Of a DNA stretch of 64,000 nucleotides, positions 1 through 12,000 are shown one piece after another (the first letter of the stretch is position 1; the number at the start of each line of letters is the position of its first letter). Source of the DNA: Fibrobacter sp. Its GTDB lineage: Bacteria > Fibrobacterota > Fibrobacteria > Fibrobacterales > Fibrobacteraceae. The stretch spans positions 36,704 to 100,703 of the forward strand of contig JAKSIF010000008.1 in NCBI GenBank assembly GCA_024398965.1. The letters run 5' to 3'. A model generated the notes under the pieces. The model was not told the DNA's origin, did no database searches, and saw only the letters and a list, made by a program, of their open reading frames with translations. Made by a program: the position numbers and the translations under genes.

Positions 1-567
1 TTCGGTCGGGGTCGGATCAACGGTCTTGCAATAAGAATCCGGACGGCTGAAAGCAATCTGGTCGGAAGAAACGAAATCCTTGGTGCCGTCATTTGCCTTT
101 ACGGTTACGACCAGGTTGAAGTCACCACATTCAGTGAAGTTGGGGTCGGTCAGGCTGACGGAAACGCCCATTTCGTTCAGGTTCATGCGGGTGACGTTGC
201 TGGTTTCGAAAGAAGGCGGAATGGTGATTGCAACGTTTGCAGTAGACGGCTTAAGAGAGCCTGCTTCAACACGACCAACCTGGAAGGTGATCTCGGTGAA
301 CTTGACGTTATCCAGGTTCTGCTGGGTGGTGGTATCATAAAGATCCAGGGCGACAGAGCCAAGGAACTTCACCATGGAGCCGGCGTCAACCTTGCTCATG
401 TTGGTAAAGATGATGTTTGCGTCCTTCTGGGTCGGGACAACGATTTCACCCGGATTATCTTGATTGCTGGGACCGCTGCTGGAGTCGTCACCGCATGCAA
501 CGAGGCCGAATGCGCCCATGGAGATTACAGAGCCCATCAAAAGGGTCTTTGCGAACTTGAAATTCAT
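1..567 (-). CDS. Secreted lipoprotein, 3' part beyond the window
   Basis: Only the first 189 residues are visible, because the gene runs off the left edge. The start ATG (565-567) follows a GAGAGGAC ribosome site. Residues 1-24 form a lipoprotein signal peptide with lipobox LVAC, so Cys25 would be lipidated. The mature protein begins GDDSSSGPS, a start typical of Fibrobacter envelope lipoproteins. The rest is a beta-rich stretch (for example TEITFQVGRVEAGS) with no catalytic motif that I recognise. No function can be assigned. Its promoter must lie in the 144 bp towards uvrB, which is transcribed in the same direction. Confidence 0.8.
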   Translation of the reverse strand, partial: MNFKFAKTLLMGSVISMGAFGLVACGDDSSSGPSNQDNPGEIVVPTQKDANIIFTNMSKVDAGSMVKFLGSVALDLYDTTTQQNLDNVKFTEITFQVGRVEAGSLKPSTANVAITIPPSFETSNVTRMNLNEMGVSVSLTDPNFTECGDFNLVVTVKANDGTKDFVSSDQIAFSRPDSYCKTVDPTPTE

Positions 568-711
568 AGTGTAGTCCTCTCTAAATGTTTTTGCCAAATG
601 AAAATAAACAAAAAAGGGGCAAAAAGGACGCCTAGGTATGGTAAAAATCAATAAATAGTGATGAAAATAGGGAAAAACACGCAAAAAAGCCACTTTGGGG
701 CTGATTTTGGG

Positions 712-2910
712 CTATTTTCCCATGTCCCTGATGAGGTCGCGGAGTCGTGCGGCCTCTTCGAAGTCCAACTTGGCGGCGGCGGCCTTCATCTGGGCCTCCA
801 GTTCCTCGATGGAAAGCTTTGCGGACTTGGCAGAACTCTTTCGGCCAGGAGTCTTCTTGGGCTTGCCCAGGGGGGCACCCTTGAACAGGGGAACATCCCC
901 ATTTTCGTCGTTGTCGGCGAAACCGTAATCGGCGTCGAAATCCGGGTCCTCGGCGGCCTTGGGAGTCCTGTCGCCGCGCCACAGGTCCATCAGCGGATCG
1001 TTGATGACCAGGTCCCCTTCCAGCTTGCGGCTGACGGACTTTGGCGTAATGCCATGTTCCTTGTTGAATTCCTCCTGCAGGGTGCGGCGACGGACGGTTT
1101 CATCGATGGCCTTCTGGAGGCTGTCGGTCATGTTGTCGGCGAACAGCAATACGGTGCCGTTTACGTTTCGGCTTGCGCGGCCCATGGTCTGGATCAGGCT
1201 GCGGTAGTTGCGGAGGAAGCCTTCCTTGTCGGCGTCCAAAATGGCCACCATGCTGACTTCCGGCAAATCCAGGCCTTCGCGCAAGAGGTTGATGCCCACC
1301 AGCACGTCGAACTCTCCGGTGCGCAGTCCTTTAATGAGGTCGTGACGTTCCAAGGTCTTAATGTCACTGTGTAAATACTTGGCCTTGATACCTGCTTCCA
1401 CAAAATAGTCCGTAAGGTCCTGGGCCATCTTCTTGGTAAGGGTGGTGACCAGCACACGGTCGCCATTCTTGATGGTCTCCTCGATGCGGTAGAGCAGTAC
1501 GTCCATCTGTCCCTGGATGGGGAACATCTCGATCTTCGGGTCCAGAAGGCCGGTGGGGCGGTTAATCTGTTCTGCTACCACACCGCCGGTCTTTTCAAGT
1601 TCGTATTCGCCGGGAGTGGCGCTGACGAACAGTACCTGCTTGGGATACATGAACTCGAATTCCTTGAAGTTCATGGGGCGGTTGTCCAGGGCGCAGGGCA
1701 AGCGGAAACCGTAGTTTACAAGTGTAGTCTTTCGGCTCTTGTCCCCTTCGGCCATGCCGCCTACCTGGGGAATGCTCACGTGGGATTCGTCCACCATCAG
1801 GAGCCAGTCGTCACCGAAGTAGTCGATGAGGGTAAAGGGTCGGGTACCGGGGCCGCGGTTTTCGATAAGGGCGGAATAGTTTTCGATGCCGGAACACATG
1901 CCGGTCTCGCGGATCATTTCCATGTCGTAGCGGGTGCGGCTGGAGAGTCGGGCGGATTCCAGGACCTTGCCTTCCTTGTCCAGTTCGGCAAGGCGGTCCG
2001 TCAATTGCAACTGCATACGCTGCAGGATTCCGGCTCGGCCTTCTTCTTTCGTGACGAAGTGCTTGGCGGGAGCGATGGTCATTTCTTCCAGCTCCTGGAT
2101 GACCTCGCCGGTAATGATGTTGAAGCGCACCAGACGATCCACCTCGTCGCCGAACAGCTCGATGCGCATGCCGTCTTCGTCGTAGCTGGGGTGGATTTCG
2201 ATGACGTCGCCGTGGCAGCGGAAGGTGCCGCGTTCCAGGCTGAAGTCGTTACGGGTGTACTGGATGCGGACCAGTTCATGAAGCAAGTCGTCGCGGTCCT
2301 TGATGTCGCCTTTTTTCACGCGGACCATCAGGTCGAAGTATTCCGCGGGGCTTCCCAAACCGTAAATGCAGCTGACGGAAGCGATGATGATGACATCGCG
2401 ACGGGTCAGCAGGTTAGCCGTTGCACGCAGACGCAGCTTGTCGATTTCGTCGTTGATGCTGGCGTCTTTTTCGATAAAGGTATCGGTGTGGGGAATGTAG
2501 GCTTCGGGCTGGAAATAGTCGTAATAGCTGACAAAATATTCCACCGCATTCTTGGGGAAGAATGCCTTGAATTCCTGGTAGAGCTGGGCGGCCAAGGTCT
2601 TGTTGTGGGTGAGGATGAGGGTTGGCTTACCCACGTTCTTGATGACGTTTGCCATGGTGAACGTCTTGCCGGAACCGGTTACGCCAAGGAGCGTCTGGAA
2701 TTGATCGCCCTGCTTGAAACCCTCGGTAATCTGCTCGATGGCCTTGGGCTGGTCGCCGGCGGCGCCATACTGGCTTACCAGTTCGAAGTTGGCGCGGGTT
2801 GGCGCCTGGAACTGACGCAATCTTCCCGGAAGGCTCTGCTCGGGGGAGAGAACCTTTGCTATCGGTTTTGCATACGGATCCGGGGTAATTGTCTTGCGCG
2901 CTCTAGCCAT
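712..2910 (-). CDS. uvrB: UvrABC excinuclease subunit B
   Basis: UvrB is the damage-verifying ATPase of nucleotide excision repair. UvrA loads it and UvrC uses it for the dual incision. Visible motifs are Walker A GVTGSGKT (residues 76-83), [15 protein letters not shown], the beta-hairpin [17 protein letters not shown], the helicase motif [14 protein letters not shown] near the end of the helicase core, and a C-terminal UVR domain ([20 protein letters not shown]) that contacts UvrC. The protein has 732 residues, longer than the usual 660-680, mainly because about 40 residues precede the conserved FELVSQY start. No Shine-Dalgarno is visible before ATG 2910. Its 5' 332 bp, plus one base upstream, are repeated at 16651-16983. 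The neighbours on both sides are lipoproteins. Confidence 0.97.
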   Translation of the reverse strand: MARARKTITPDPYAKPIAKVLSPEQSLPGRLRQFQAPTRANFELVSQYGAAGDQPKAIEQITEGFKQGDQFQTLLGVTGSGKTFTMANVIKNVGKPTLILTHNKTLAAQLYQEFKAFFPKNAVEYFVSYYDYFQPEAYIPHTDTFIEKDASINDEIDKLRLRATANLLTRRDVIIIASVSCIYGLGSPAEYFDLMVRVKKGDIKDRDDLLHELVRIQYTRNDFSLERGTFRCHGDVIEIHPSYDEDGMRIELFGDEVDRLVRFNIITGEVIQELEEMTIAPAKHFVTKEEGRAGILQRMQLQLTDRLAELDKEGKVLESARLSSRTRYDMEMIRETGMCSGIENYSALIENRGPGTRPFTLIDYFGDDWLLMVDESHVSIPQVGGMAEGDKSRKTTLVNYGFRLPCALDNRPMNFKEFEFMYPKQVLFVSATPGEYELEKTGGVVAEQINRPTGLLDPKIEMFPIQGQMDVLLYRIEETIKNGDRVLVTTLTKKMAQDLTDYFVEAGIKAKYLHSDIKTLERHDLIKGLRTGEFDVLVGINLLREGLDLPEVSMVAILDADKEGFLRNYRSLIQTMGRASRNVNGTVLLFADNMTDSLQKAIDETVRRRTLQEEFNKEHGITPKSVSRKLEGDLVINDPLMDLWRGDRTPKAAEDPDFDADYGFADNDENGDVPLFKGAPLGKPKKTPGRKSSAKSAKLSIEELEAQMKAAAAKLDFEEAARLRDLIRDMGK

Positions 2911-2911
2911 G
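2579..2911. repeat. Direct repeat, left copy (uvrB 5' end)
   Basis: This 333-bp stretch inside intact uvrB matches 16651-16983 in the same orientation with 9 mismatches by manual alignment (about 97% identity). The match starts abruptly inside codons of uvrB and ends one base upstream of its ATG. Confidence 0.95.
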
Positions 2912-2983
2912 AGGAAGTGATTAGTAGTTAGTGGTTTGTAAGCAGAGGGGGTGATGGAATGATTTGAATTGGTATGTTGGATT

Positions 2984-3673
2984 CTAGTCTTTTACGCAAC
3001 GGATGGACAGATAATCATTTTTGTAATATCTAATTATTGCTGCGGAGTTTTTTTGTGTTTCGAAAAATACACCGTATGTGGAATTATCATCTTCTAAAGG
3101 TTTACCTGTCCACACTAAGGCAATGTAGCCATCAATTGCTTTGTCTGGTGTATATTTGAAATTGTTTACACCTATGCCTGTTGTAGGGATTGGGTACAGG
3201 GCGAAGCCGCAATCGTCCGTTCCGTTTGAGGTTTGCCCTGGGTTCAATGGAGTCCACCCCTCGGTTGCCTTTAAACGGGCTGCTGCGGTATCTATCCCAC
3301 CAACGTTATCAAAAAGCAGTCTCCATTCAGTTTCTGTCGGCAGATGCCAGCCGTTGGGACATGCGTTTTGTGCGTCCACCGAGCTATATTCTCGACCTTT
3401 TTCTGAACAGGATTCCTTGGCGCAGGGAGAACCATTGTCAAAATTAAGGTTCTCGGCCATCCACACTTGGTTGCCGATGGTGGTGTACTTGTACACCTGT
3501 CCATCACGTTCATCAGTGAATGAACCTCGGTTCGGTTCGCCATATGCGTTCATCCCGTCGGCGGGGCAGACGACGCTTGCGTCAAAAGAGTCTTTAGGCT
3601 CCGAAGGGCTATCTTCGGAACATGCGCAAAGCAAGGAAACAAAAGCGGTAAAAAGAATGAACTTTGATTTCAT
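2984..3673 (-). CDS. FISUMP-domain lipoprotein
   Basis: This 229-residue lipoprotein carries the Fibrobacter succinogenes major paralogous domain, a large family of unknown function in this phylum. The start ATG at 3673 gives a lipoprotein signal peptide ending in LCAC with lipidated Cys18; an in-frame start at 3769 would add 32 residues before the signal peptide and is unlikely. Hallmarks are [40 protein letters not shown] and a C-terminal SIRCVKD. Cysteines are frequent and may pair. There is no ribosome site, but a TATATTTG box lies just upstream, suggesting a leaderless mRNA. It is divergent from the giant gene at 3826, and its N-terminal half is closely related to the lipoprotein at 15286. 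Confidence 0.88.
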   Translation of the reverse strand: MKSKFILFTAFVSLLCACSEDSPSEPKDSFDASVVCPADGMNAYGEPNRGSFTDERDGQVYKYTTIGNQVWMAENLNFDNGSPCAKESCSEKGREYSSVDAQNACPNGWHLPTETEWRLLFDNVGGIDTAAARLKATEGWTPLNPGQTSNGTDDCGFALYPIPTTGIGVNNFKYTPDKAIDGYIALVWTGKPLEDDNSTYGVFFETQKNSAAIIRYYKNDYLSIRCVKD

Positions 3674-3678
3674 GTGAA

Positions 3679-3686
3679 CAAATATA
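3679..3686 (-). promoter_or_regulatory. TATATTTG -10 box of the FISUMP gene
   Basis: On the minus strand TATATTTG ends 5 nt before ATG 3673, and its TATATT hexamer ends 7 nt before it. The +1 would therefore fall at or near the start codon, and no Shine-Dalgarno is present. No good -35 is visible. Confidence 0.45.
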
Positions 3687-3825
3687 GGTGATGCAGAATA
3701 GAATTTTTGCAGATAAAGTGAAAAAACGGGTGCTTTCGGAATCATTCGTGAAAATGTAAGAAAAAACACAAAAACGTAAGATTTGCAATTTCTAAATTTT
3801 TATGGGTGTTTTTCTCGGAGAAAAA

Positions 3826-6057
3826 ATGAACAAAGTAATATCCCTCCTGTTGTTCTTTGCGGCGTTTGCCTTAGGTGCCGTAGTTAATCCATCTCAATCC
3901 ACTTTGGCTATTTTGTTGGATGCTTCAGGCCTGTGTGATTCCTCTTCTTCTACATCTTGGAAGAATATGCAAATGACCAGCTTCCTGAAGGATTTCGCCT
4001 TCTATGGGGAGTCTGGTTCTATTTATTGCCATTCTTATGATGGTTCCTTGGACCCTTCCGAAGCGGTAGATGTGCTTTTTAAGGGGGCAAATTCTGTTTT
4101 TAGTAAGGCCCTGAATCAGTGGTCCCAGAATAGGAAAAATTCAACTTCTAAGAAAGTTCCCAATAAATTTGTAATCATTGCCGAAGGTGTTGCGGGTCTT
4201 GCTGCACGCGAGTATATCCAAAGTAAGGAATATCAAGGAGAAATCGATAACGTATTGTTCTTCAATACTCCACATGAGGGGTCCGGGTTTGCGGACCAAA
4301 CTTTATTGAATGGCTCTAGTGTCTTGAATAAGGCAAAGTCTGTATCCGATTATAGTGATGTTATTCCGCTTGCGTTGGCTGTGTATCTGGTTGGCGGCAG
4401 TGATGCTCTAGAAAATTTGATGATGTCGCTTTTAAAGGAAGCTGTTCTTGGAATGGCCCAGAATGCAGGTGATATAAAGAAAAACTTTTTAAGTTATTTT
4501 GAAGATGCCGACAAAACCTACAAGTCCATGCTTTATTTGGCTCAGGATTTGGACCTGAATGATGATGCCTATAATGAGGTGAAACAGAAGGCTCAGGAAA
4601 AGAGACTTGAGTTGAAAAATTATGTTGGCAGTACTCAGTTATTGAATTCCTATTCTAAAATGAATGTTTTTGATCACCCCGCATATAACAATATTTATTC
4701 CTATGGCCTTCCTACAATTGGAAATGGACGACGTACTTTAGCGGATTTTGCTGATCAGGCAAAGAATCACGTAAGCAAAGAGAAAATACAGAAAGTCTTG
4801 ACGGAAGCTGTGGCTGCTAAGGTGGACAATATTAAGGACGAGGCTAAAGCAGAAATTGAAAATATAATCTCCGAAGCCATGAAAAGTGACCTTGCTGCAA
4901 GTGCATTGCAGACTGCGAGTGATATAGCAAACAAGTATAAAGTACCTGCTGGTGAAATAGCGGAATGTATTCAGGATGTTTCAACCTTGAGTAAGTTGAA
5001 GTTCAATAAAGAAAACTTGTCAAGTTCTGTAATGAAGGTTATTAGCATTGCTAATAAATATTTGCCCGAAAAATACAAGTCAGAGCTGTTCTCTACCTTT
5101 ATTGATGAATATTCGGAAAAAATAGCGGAACTTAATGACAAACTTAAGTCTGTAAAAGAAGATATGAAGAAGGGCATGGAGGTTGTTTCAAATAATCTTT
5201 CCAATTATGCAATAAATTTTTTCGAAGAAGGGACATTTGATGTCTCTGCCATAAGTGCTATTGGAAAAAATGTTCAGGCTTTTAAGGAATCTAGTGTATC
5301 GCGTATAGGATATTCCCTGAGTGATTTTGTTCAATCCAATAAAAGCAAATTCACGGATTTAAATAGTTATATGGACCGTGTTTCGGAAGTCGGTAAGTTA
5401 GAAGAACTTAGGGGAAATATTGACGATGGCTTGAAAATTGCTTGTGTAATTGCAGAAACGGCTAATCCTGGAGCGGGAAAGGCTTGCCGTGCCGGACAGT
5501 TTATGGCGAATGTAGCTCTTATAGCGAAGGTTTCCTCGGATATTGAGAATGCTATGAAGATGATTGGTTCGTTAAAAAATGCCAAGTATATTGCCGTAGA
5601 ACAGTCTATAAACCGAAAAAATAAATATAGCTCCTGGCGTGATCATAATGGAACGTCAAAAGATATAGAATCTTCTGATATGGAAAGTATGCTGTTTGGA
5701 ACGCCCATTGTTTCTTTGCAAACGGTTCGCAAAAGCAGTGGCTCTGCTGATTCTATTGTCCCTCTTGCTTTGTATAAAACTTTTGGTGATGTTAGTAATT
5801 ACTTAGACATTTCGAAGGATGGATCTTCTTATGATTACCTGTTCCCGGCATCGGAATTTTCTGAAATAAGCCGAAATTCTTTGACTAATAGTAATGCCGT
5901 GATGATAAAGGATGCGGAAAGGTATGCTGCGTTAGATGGGTTTATTGTTAGAGATTTTATTCAGGAATATCGTTTTATAGTAGACGATTTTCAGCCGGAT
6001 GAATTGCGCTTGATTAAGTTTGACTTTAATGCGAGAATGCAGATTGCTTATGAATGA
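3826..6057 (+). CDS. Giant secreted protein, N-terminal part up to in-frame TGA
   Basis: These 743 residues are the first part of a secreted protein whose frame continues to 15273 after one TGA codon. ATG 3826 has a CGGAG ribosome site 5 nt upstream and is preferred over ATG 3802. Residues 1-18 form a signal peptide. Residues about 25-240 look like an alpha/beta-hydrolase (lipase/PGAP1-like): KFVIIAEGVAGLAAREYI followed by VLFFNTPHEGSG. The nucleophile elbow normally reads G-x-S-x-G but here is A-x-G-x-A, so the serine is missing and lipase activity is unlikely. Residues about 250-560 are Lys/Glu-rich and probably helical. Bases are AT-richer than in the housekeeping genes. Function unknown; a surface role is inferred. 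Confidence 0.85.
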   Translation: MNKVISLLLFFAAFALGAVVNPSQSTLAILLDASGLCDSSSSTSWKNMQMTSFLKDFAFYGESGSIYCHSYDGSLDPSEAVDVLFKGANSVFSKALNQWSQNRKNSTSKKVPNKFVIIAEGVAGLAAREYIQSKEYQGEIDNVLFFNTPHEGSGFADQTLLNGSSVLNKAKSVSDYSDVIPLALAVYLVGGSDALENLMMSLLKEAVLGMAQNAGDIKKNFLSYFEDADKTYKSMLYLAQDLDLNDDAYNEVKQKAQEKRLELKNYVGSTQLLNSYSKMNVFDHPAYNNIYSYGLPTIGNGRRTLADFADQAKNHVSKEKIQKVLTEAVAAKVDNIKDEAKAEIENIISEAMKSDLAASALQTASDIANKYKVPAGEIAECIQDVSTLSKLKFNKENLSSSVMKVISIANKYLPEKYKSELFSTFIDEYSEKIAELNDKLKSVKEDMKKGMEVVSNNLSNYAINFFEEGTFDVSAISAIGKNVQAFKESSVSRIGYSLSDFVQSNKSKFTDLNSYMDRVSEVGKLEELRGNIDDGLKIACVIAETANPGAGKACRAGQFMANVALIAKVSSDIENAMKMIGSLKNAKYIAVEQSINRKNKYSSWRDHNGTSKDIESSDMESMLFGTPIVSLQTVRKSSGSADSIVPLALYKTFGDVSNYLDISKDGSSYDYLFPASEFSEISRNSLTNSNAVMIKDAERYAALDGFIVRDFIQEYRFIVDDFQPDELRLIKFDFNARMQIAYE
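6055..6057 (+). other. In-frame TGA interrupting the giant gene
   Basis: The codons read CAG ATT GCT TAT GAA TGA GAT GGT AAT TTG TGG AAT, that is QIAYE, stop, DGNLWN. The same frame stays open on both sides for 2.2 kb and 9.2 kb, and the downstream part has no signal peptide or ribosome site. The sense codon one substitution away could be TGG, CGA, GGA, TCA, TTA, AGA or a cysteine codon. A point nonsense mutation, a base error or read-through are the possible explanations. Confidence 0.9.
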
Positions 6058-6066
6058 GATGGTAAT

Positions 6067-9000
6067 TTGTGGAATATTTACCGTGGAGTCGACAATAAAT
6101 GGGAAACGAAGCCTATAGGGACGTTGTCCAAATCCCCAGTAACAAAAGATGGCTTTTTTGTATTTCGCCCGAAGGAGATTTTAAATAAGGACAAGACTAC
6201 GGGGAAAGATAGTATATTGCTTAGTGCAATTCAAGAAGATGGCGCTAATAACATTAGCATTTATGTTGTGAACAAGGTTGGTTACGCCAATAATCAACGC
6301 ATTACGTTCCTTTTCCAAGCAGTTGATTATTTATTGGAGGAGGGGTGGCCAAAATCCTTTGAAAAGGTGTCTAGAATGGATACCGTTGATTTTTATGCTA
6401 ATGATTTGGGATATGGAGCAGATACGCGGGAACATCGGATAACGGTCGTTGGCCCTGATTTTGTTGATTCTACAATTAATGTCCAAGTAGATCGTGTGCC
6501 TGGTTCGGGGCACCGTTACAGATATTGGGCGGATTTGACCTCGATATGGAAACAACATCCCTTGCAAAATAGTACATACACGCTTAAGTGGAATCTTGCG
6601 TATAGCGTAAAGACTTTGAAGGCGGATAATTCCATAGGAAGCCAAGAGGTGAAATACACGCCGCAAACTATTGTGTGGGGAGATACCTCTAAGCCTATTT
6701 TGGAATTTGATCCCACTCTTTCTCCGTATGTGGTTTCTTCGAAAAAGGAAAATAGCATAGCTTATGTAGTTGCAAAAGATTCTGTTGATGAACGCGCTCT
6801 TCGTAACATTCGTGGATTTATCGTGCGAAAAAATGCAAAAGATGCGATAATGCTATTGCAAAAAGAGAATGTAAATGAACGATTCTATGAAATTGGATGG
6901 AACGGAAAGAACGTTTCTTGGAGTGGCATTGCTGATTTATATGTGCAGGCGTATGATTTTTCGAATCCAAGCAAAGCGATGAAGAATGCTATTGCAAAAA
7001 TTTCCGGTGATTCCGCCTGGCGGGAGGTTCTGACGGGTGATTCTTTTGTGGATGGAATTAATGGCACTGTAATACATAAACAAATTCTTGTGGATAACGC
7101 TGCTCCGCAGATTTTAAATGATTCTGTTTCGGTATTGAGCTTTCACGATGCGGCTCTTCCGGCTTTCACAAAACAAAATGACGGTGCGGATTATGTTCTG
7201 AACGCCTTGGATACGCTAAGAATTTTGTTTGATGTAGATGAGATTTTATTTGGCAGGACCTCTGAAAATATTGTAGCGGAATTGACTTTTGCGGATTCTA
7301 TTGACAATGGCAATGTTAAAAAGATTCGTTATTTGTTAAATGATTCAATGACGCAAAATAATAGACGCTTTGTATTTGTAGAACCTGAAGTTAATAGATT
7401 AGGGAATGGTGTTTATAGCTTGACAGTGGCCGTTACCGATGAAGCCGGCAATAGTTCTTCTAAAAAGTTGATTTCAAAATTACGCGTAGATCGTAGCGCT
7501 CCGCAAATTCGTGGAGTTACATTAGGCGATGTCGCTTATGGAAGTGTTGCTGAATTAAAGAAAGGTACAGGCTATTTGAGTCAATCCCTGGATGATGCTA
7601 GAAATCGTTCTGACTTAAGTTGCTTTGTAAAAGTGAATACGGATAAAGCGGAAGGGCCGTGGACTGGACCATTCGCCGAAACGAATACAAAGGTTAAAGC
7701 GGACGTGAATTTCATTTTTGACATCAAGTCTGCTGTTATTGATACAAGTCATGGTTTTTGGTATGTCTATTTGGGTTGTTATGACCATGCGGGTAATTTT
7801 GGCAAGAATATGAATTTTATGGGCGTCGGAAATCGCTATCCAGAAATAACTTTACCAGATAGTACTCCTACACCCCATAGTGGACGAATTTTGGTTAGGG
7901 GCATTGCACCAAATCCAGATGTGAATGGAAATGATAATGTAGGTGAATTCCGTTTATCTTGGCGAAATAAAAAAGACTCCATGTGGTATGAAGATGGATT
8001 GAGTTATCTTGTTTTTGACAAAAGTCTTTCTGTTTCTGAACGAGATTTGGCTGTATGGAATACTGCAGATGCTAAACTTTCTAAAGATGACTATGTGTTG
8101 AAACTCTCTGTAAGAAGTTGCGATACATGCGCATGGATTTCGAATGAGCGAAATGTAATTGTAGACGATTATGTTGTTCCTAGTTCAATTGGTGAGCCGA
8201 AGTTGGTGGTAAATTTACCTACCCAGAAACACGTTGCGGGCAATGAGCAGAGCGTGTCTATAGAACTTATGAATGTTGCTGATACCTCAAAATGGTTTGT
8301 TTATGCAACCATAGAGGCTCCCTCGCCAAGAGATTCCTCTGTTTATATAAAAGCAGTGGAGAAGTCTTTTGATTCCATGATTTTGTCTCCGTTTAGAACG
8401 CCTGCCGTAGCGTCAGATACGGGACTTTCTATATGGCAGGAAAGTGATGACAGTACCTGGCACGTAAGATACGCAGGAAATGCAAGTGGCATTATGAATA
8501 GGGGCGATTCAACAAGTATGAATCCTTTTTTGGTTGTTCGATTTGTTGATGGGAAAATAGATTTTGGAACTTCGCCAAACGCAGATTCTACAGAGACTCT
8601 TGGCTTTGTGATGGATAGTATAAAGGTTCATGTTGATAGTGTTCCCGATTTTACGGTTCCTGCTTACAATACGACCAAGAAGTGGCTTCTTGGAAAAGAT
8701 AGTGTTCATCTGGTATTCAAAACGGCATCGTCCTTTACTGTTGATGTTTCTTCTGTGGATGGGGCCTTGTATAAGGATTCCCTGTCGCCAGTGGTTTATG
8801 TTCATCCAGAAGAATACAAAGCCCATGTAGTGTGGAATGGCTTGGTGAACAAGATGTATTCTAGCGGATCTCTTGTAAAAATGCATGTGCTTGCGTACGA
8901 AAAAGGCAATGAACAGAATATTATTAGTGAAGATGCGAAATGGTATTTGGAATATCAAGAACCCAAAATTGAAATTTCTAGCAATAACCTTGAAAAGTAT

Positions 9001-12000
9001 TACATAGACTTTTTAAAGAATATGAAAGATTCTTCTAAAGTAAAAACGGCTGATTTTGGATTCCAGTTTAAGTTGACGGGTCGCTCAGCGTACGTAACTG
9101 CTGATATTATAGATTCTGATAAAAAATCTGTCTATTCCCTATTGGATAGTGAACTTGTCTTGGCGACAAATTCAAATCAATGGAATACACTACAATGGAA
9201 TGGTGTGAAAGATGATAAGCTTATGAAACCCGGCTCGTACAATGTACGCCTTGTTGTTACGGATGCGAAAGGAAAAGTGATTGATTCGCTGTACTATCCG
9301 TTTAGTTTGAGCTTGGGAGCGAATTTGGTTGAGGCTCCAAAGGATTCTTCAAAGGGAATTGTGGCTGACTTGAAAATGGAAGAAGCTTTCTTGGATGAAT
9401 TCGGTGATTATCGTTATGTGGGCAAGGCTGATTATTTGCTTCGTTCTGACCTTGTTGCTACGGTTTTACCCGAGAAGGAACGTACTTTTTATTATACATG
9501 GGATGTTTATGGTGGAACTCAGAGGCCTACCATGTATAAGAAAACAAGGCCCAGTCTTGGTATTCGAAGATCCCGTGACGAATTTGAGGCGACTGTCGTG
9601 ACGCTTGTGATGACGGAATCCCGAGTGTATGAGATACAGGATAGTAAAGATTGGTATGAATTTGACTTAAATGGCTGTTATGAAGCGAAACATTCAAAAA
9701 GCCGCCATTATTACTATAGAATGAATGTGCAGAGAGAAACTTTCAAGAAGAATGAAACTGCTAAGGAAATTTTGTTAGACCTTGATTCTTTGAGGCATTT
9801 AGGTGAGAGTACAGCCTATGGATATAAGTCAAATACAAAAGAAGTTTTGCATAACTTGGCTGCCATAAAAATTTTGCCTGCGAGTTCATTTTATGAAGTT
9901 TTTACCCGATTAGGAAACAGTACAACATATTTTGGAGATGCTGTTGCGGATGTCGGTAAAACATCTGCGGATGAATTTAAGTGGGAGAATGTGTATAAGA
10001 ATGAAACGTACACAGGAGATGTTTTGCGTGAAACAAAGATGGCGTATTGGTTTGGCAATTGGGGTGGTCAAGCTCTGTATTACGAAGCGGTAAATACGGA
10101 TTTTGCCATCATGACGAATTCGGACAATTTGACGAATGCTTTTGGTTTATCGTCAAGGACTGAAACTGTTTGCAAAGCAGATGATATTGCTGCATCCGTT
10201 TTAGCGAATGTCGATGACTCTTTTGTTTGTGGAGCGAGAAATGCAAAGGAAGAAGTTGATAAGGACGTTGTTGCGAAGTTTAATCCTCATGCTTATATGA
10301 TGGATGTGAAATTGAAGCCTTTTACGGGTGAAGAGTCTTTTGTCATAAAAAAATTTGACAAGCACGATTGTGTTGAAATGGATGGATCAGGTTCTGATAT
10401 AAAAGTCAAATTTGTTCTTGAAATGAATCCTGAGTATTGGGATCCTAAGCCAGAAAATTGGGGCACGAACAACTTGGCGAACCGCTATGTTCGCTTTGAC
10501 CCGATAAACAAAACGCTTTATGGGGGTGATGGCTATGTTACAAAACTTGCTAATCAGAGGGACTCAAATTTTTACAATTTCTATAATGGCAATCAGTGGG
10601 TCTCGGATGGTACTTTTGATAATGGCCCGACTGTATTTGAAGCCCAACGCTTGCCAATGAAATTGGAACCGGAAAATCCGCTGTTGTTCAATGATGAAAT
10701 TAACGGCGCGATCAATTCTTCGAATCTGAGTTGGCGATTCTATTTGGGTAGCGGAGACGTCGCTTATAAAGCAGAGGCCAAAGGCCCCAATGATTCGCAG
10801 TTGGCAGTATTTACAAGTAATGATGAGGATGCCGTGAATGGACATGACAAGGATATCGGCAGTGTGGCGAATATCTTGAATTGTAAATTTGATGTGGCTC
10901 CCATGATGACAACGATGTCTGCTAAATCGGCGGGAATTGTCTATACGGATAATTCTTTTGCTGTGGCTTATCCCTATGATAACGGAACATGCGCTTTACC
11001 AAGTGACAAGAATAAGGATTATCGTTTTTATGGTTGTGACAAATGGGTTTCTAGAGTCCATTATAAACAAAATGACTGGACTGAACAAGAATGGAATGCA
11101 AAGTATCTAGAAAATGATTACTATCGTAATCCCTTGACCGATGCCAGCGTAAATAAATATTTCCTGGTAAACTCCACTTCTCCGACAAATGCTGGTGTGG
11201 CACAAAAGATTGATTCGGTAAAGGTTGATTCTGTTACTTGGAGTGCTGAACTACAAGAACCCAATTTTGACATAGATAATTTATTGAGCGGAAAATACGT
11301 TCTTAAATCTAATAGTCGGAATTCGGACAATTGGGATACTGTTTCTTCAAAATCAGGTAATGGTATACGTTATACTATATCTAATAAGGGACAGTCCTAT
11401 TTGGCTAAGTTGGATTTCTACCGATCAAAGGATTCGATTTTTGTTGCTGATACAAGTTTGAACAATAGTATTTCTTTGAAAAGTGTTGTTAATCAAAATC
11501 AAAAGGATTCCATACTTTCTACAAATTGGGCGAAAAATATCTCTGTAGGCAATGTTGCTGTATATAAGAGAAATATGGAGGGCGATACAAACCTCATCGA
11601 ACATCCTTACTTTAAAGCGTCCTATGATTCCCTAGGTAAACAATTTAATGTGAATCGAACTTCTTTGGACGTTTATGCATCAAGAGAAGATGAAATCATT
11701 TCATTGCTTGGCCGAGTTCCTTACGCAGTATGTGATTGGAATGTCTCGTATATTCAAGATGGTATGCGATTCAACGTGACTGGGAAAAATTCGGATACTT
11801 TGGACACAACTGTACCTTATCCGATTAAGGTGTCAAAGAATGTTAATGAACTTCAGGGGAACACCTCGTTTTTCTTGACTTATAGTGGTCTTAACAATAT
11901 AACCTATTATCGTCAATTGGATGTCCGCATAGGAAAACTTGTAAAACCTGAAGACTCTATAACGGTATATTCTTCATATCACAATGTGTCTGTACATTTT

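Noticed and set aside
1780..2931. 383-residue frame on the plus strand
   Set aside because: Antisense of uvrB; the same antisense frame reappears at 16608-17003 because the fragment is duplicated.
6055..6057. TGA as a selenocysteine codon
   Set aside because: No SECIS-like hairpin is apparent right after it, the protein is not of a redox family and no neighbouring cysteine context supports it. Left as mutation, error or read-through.
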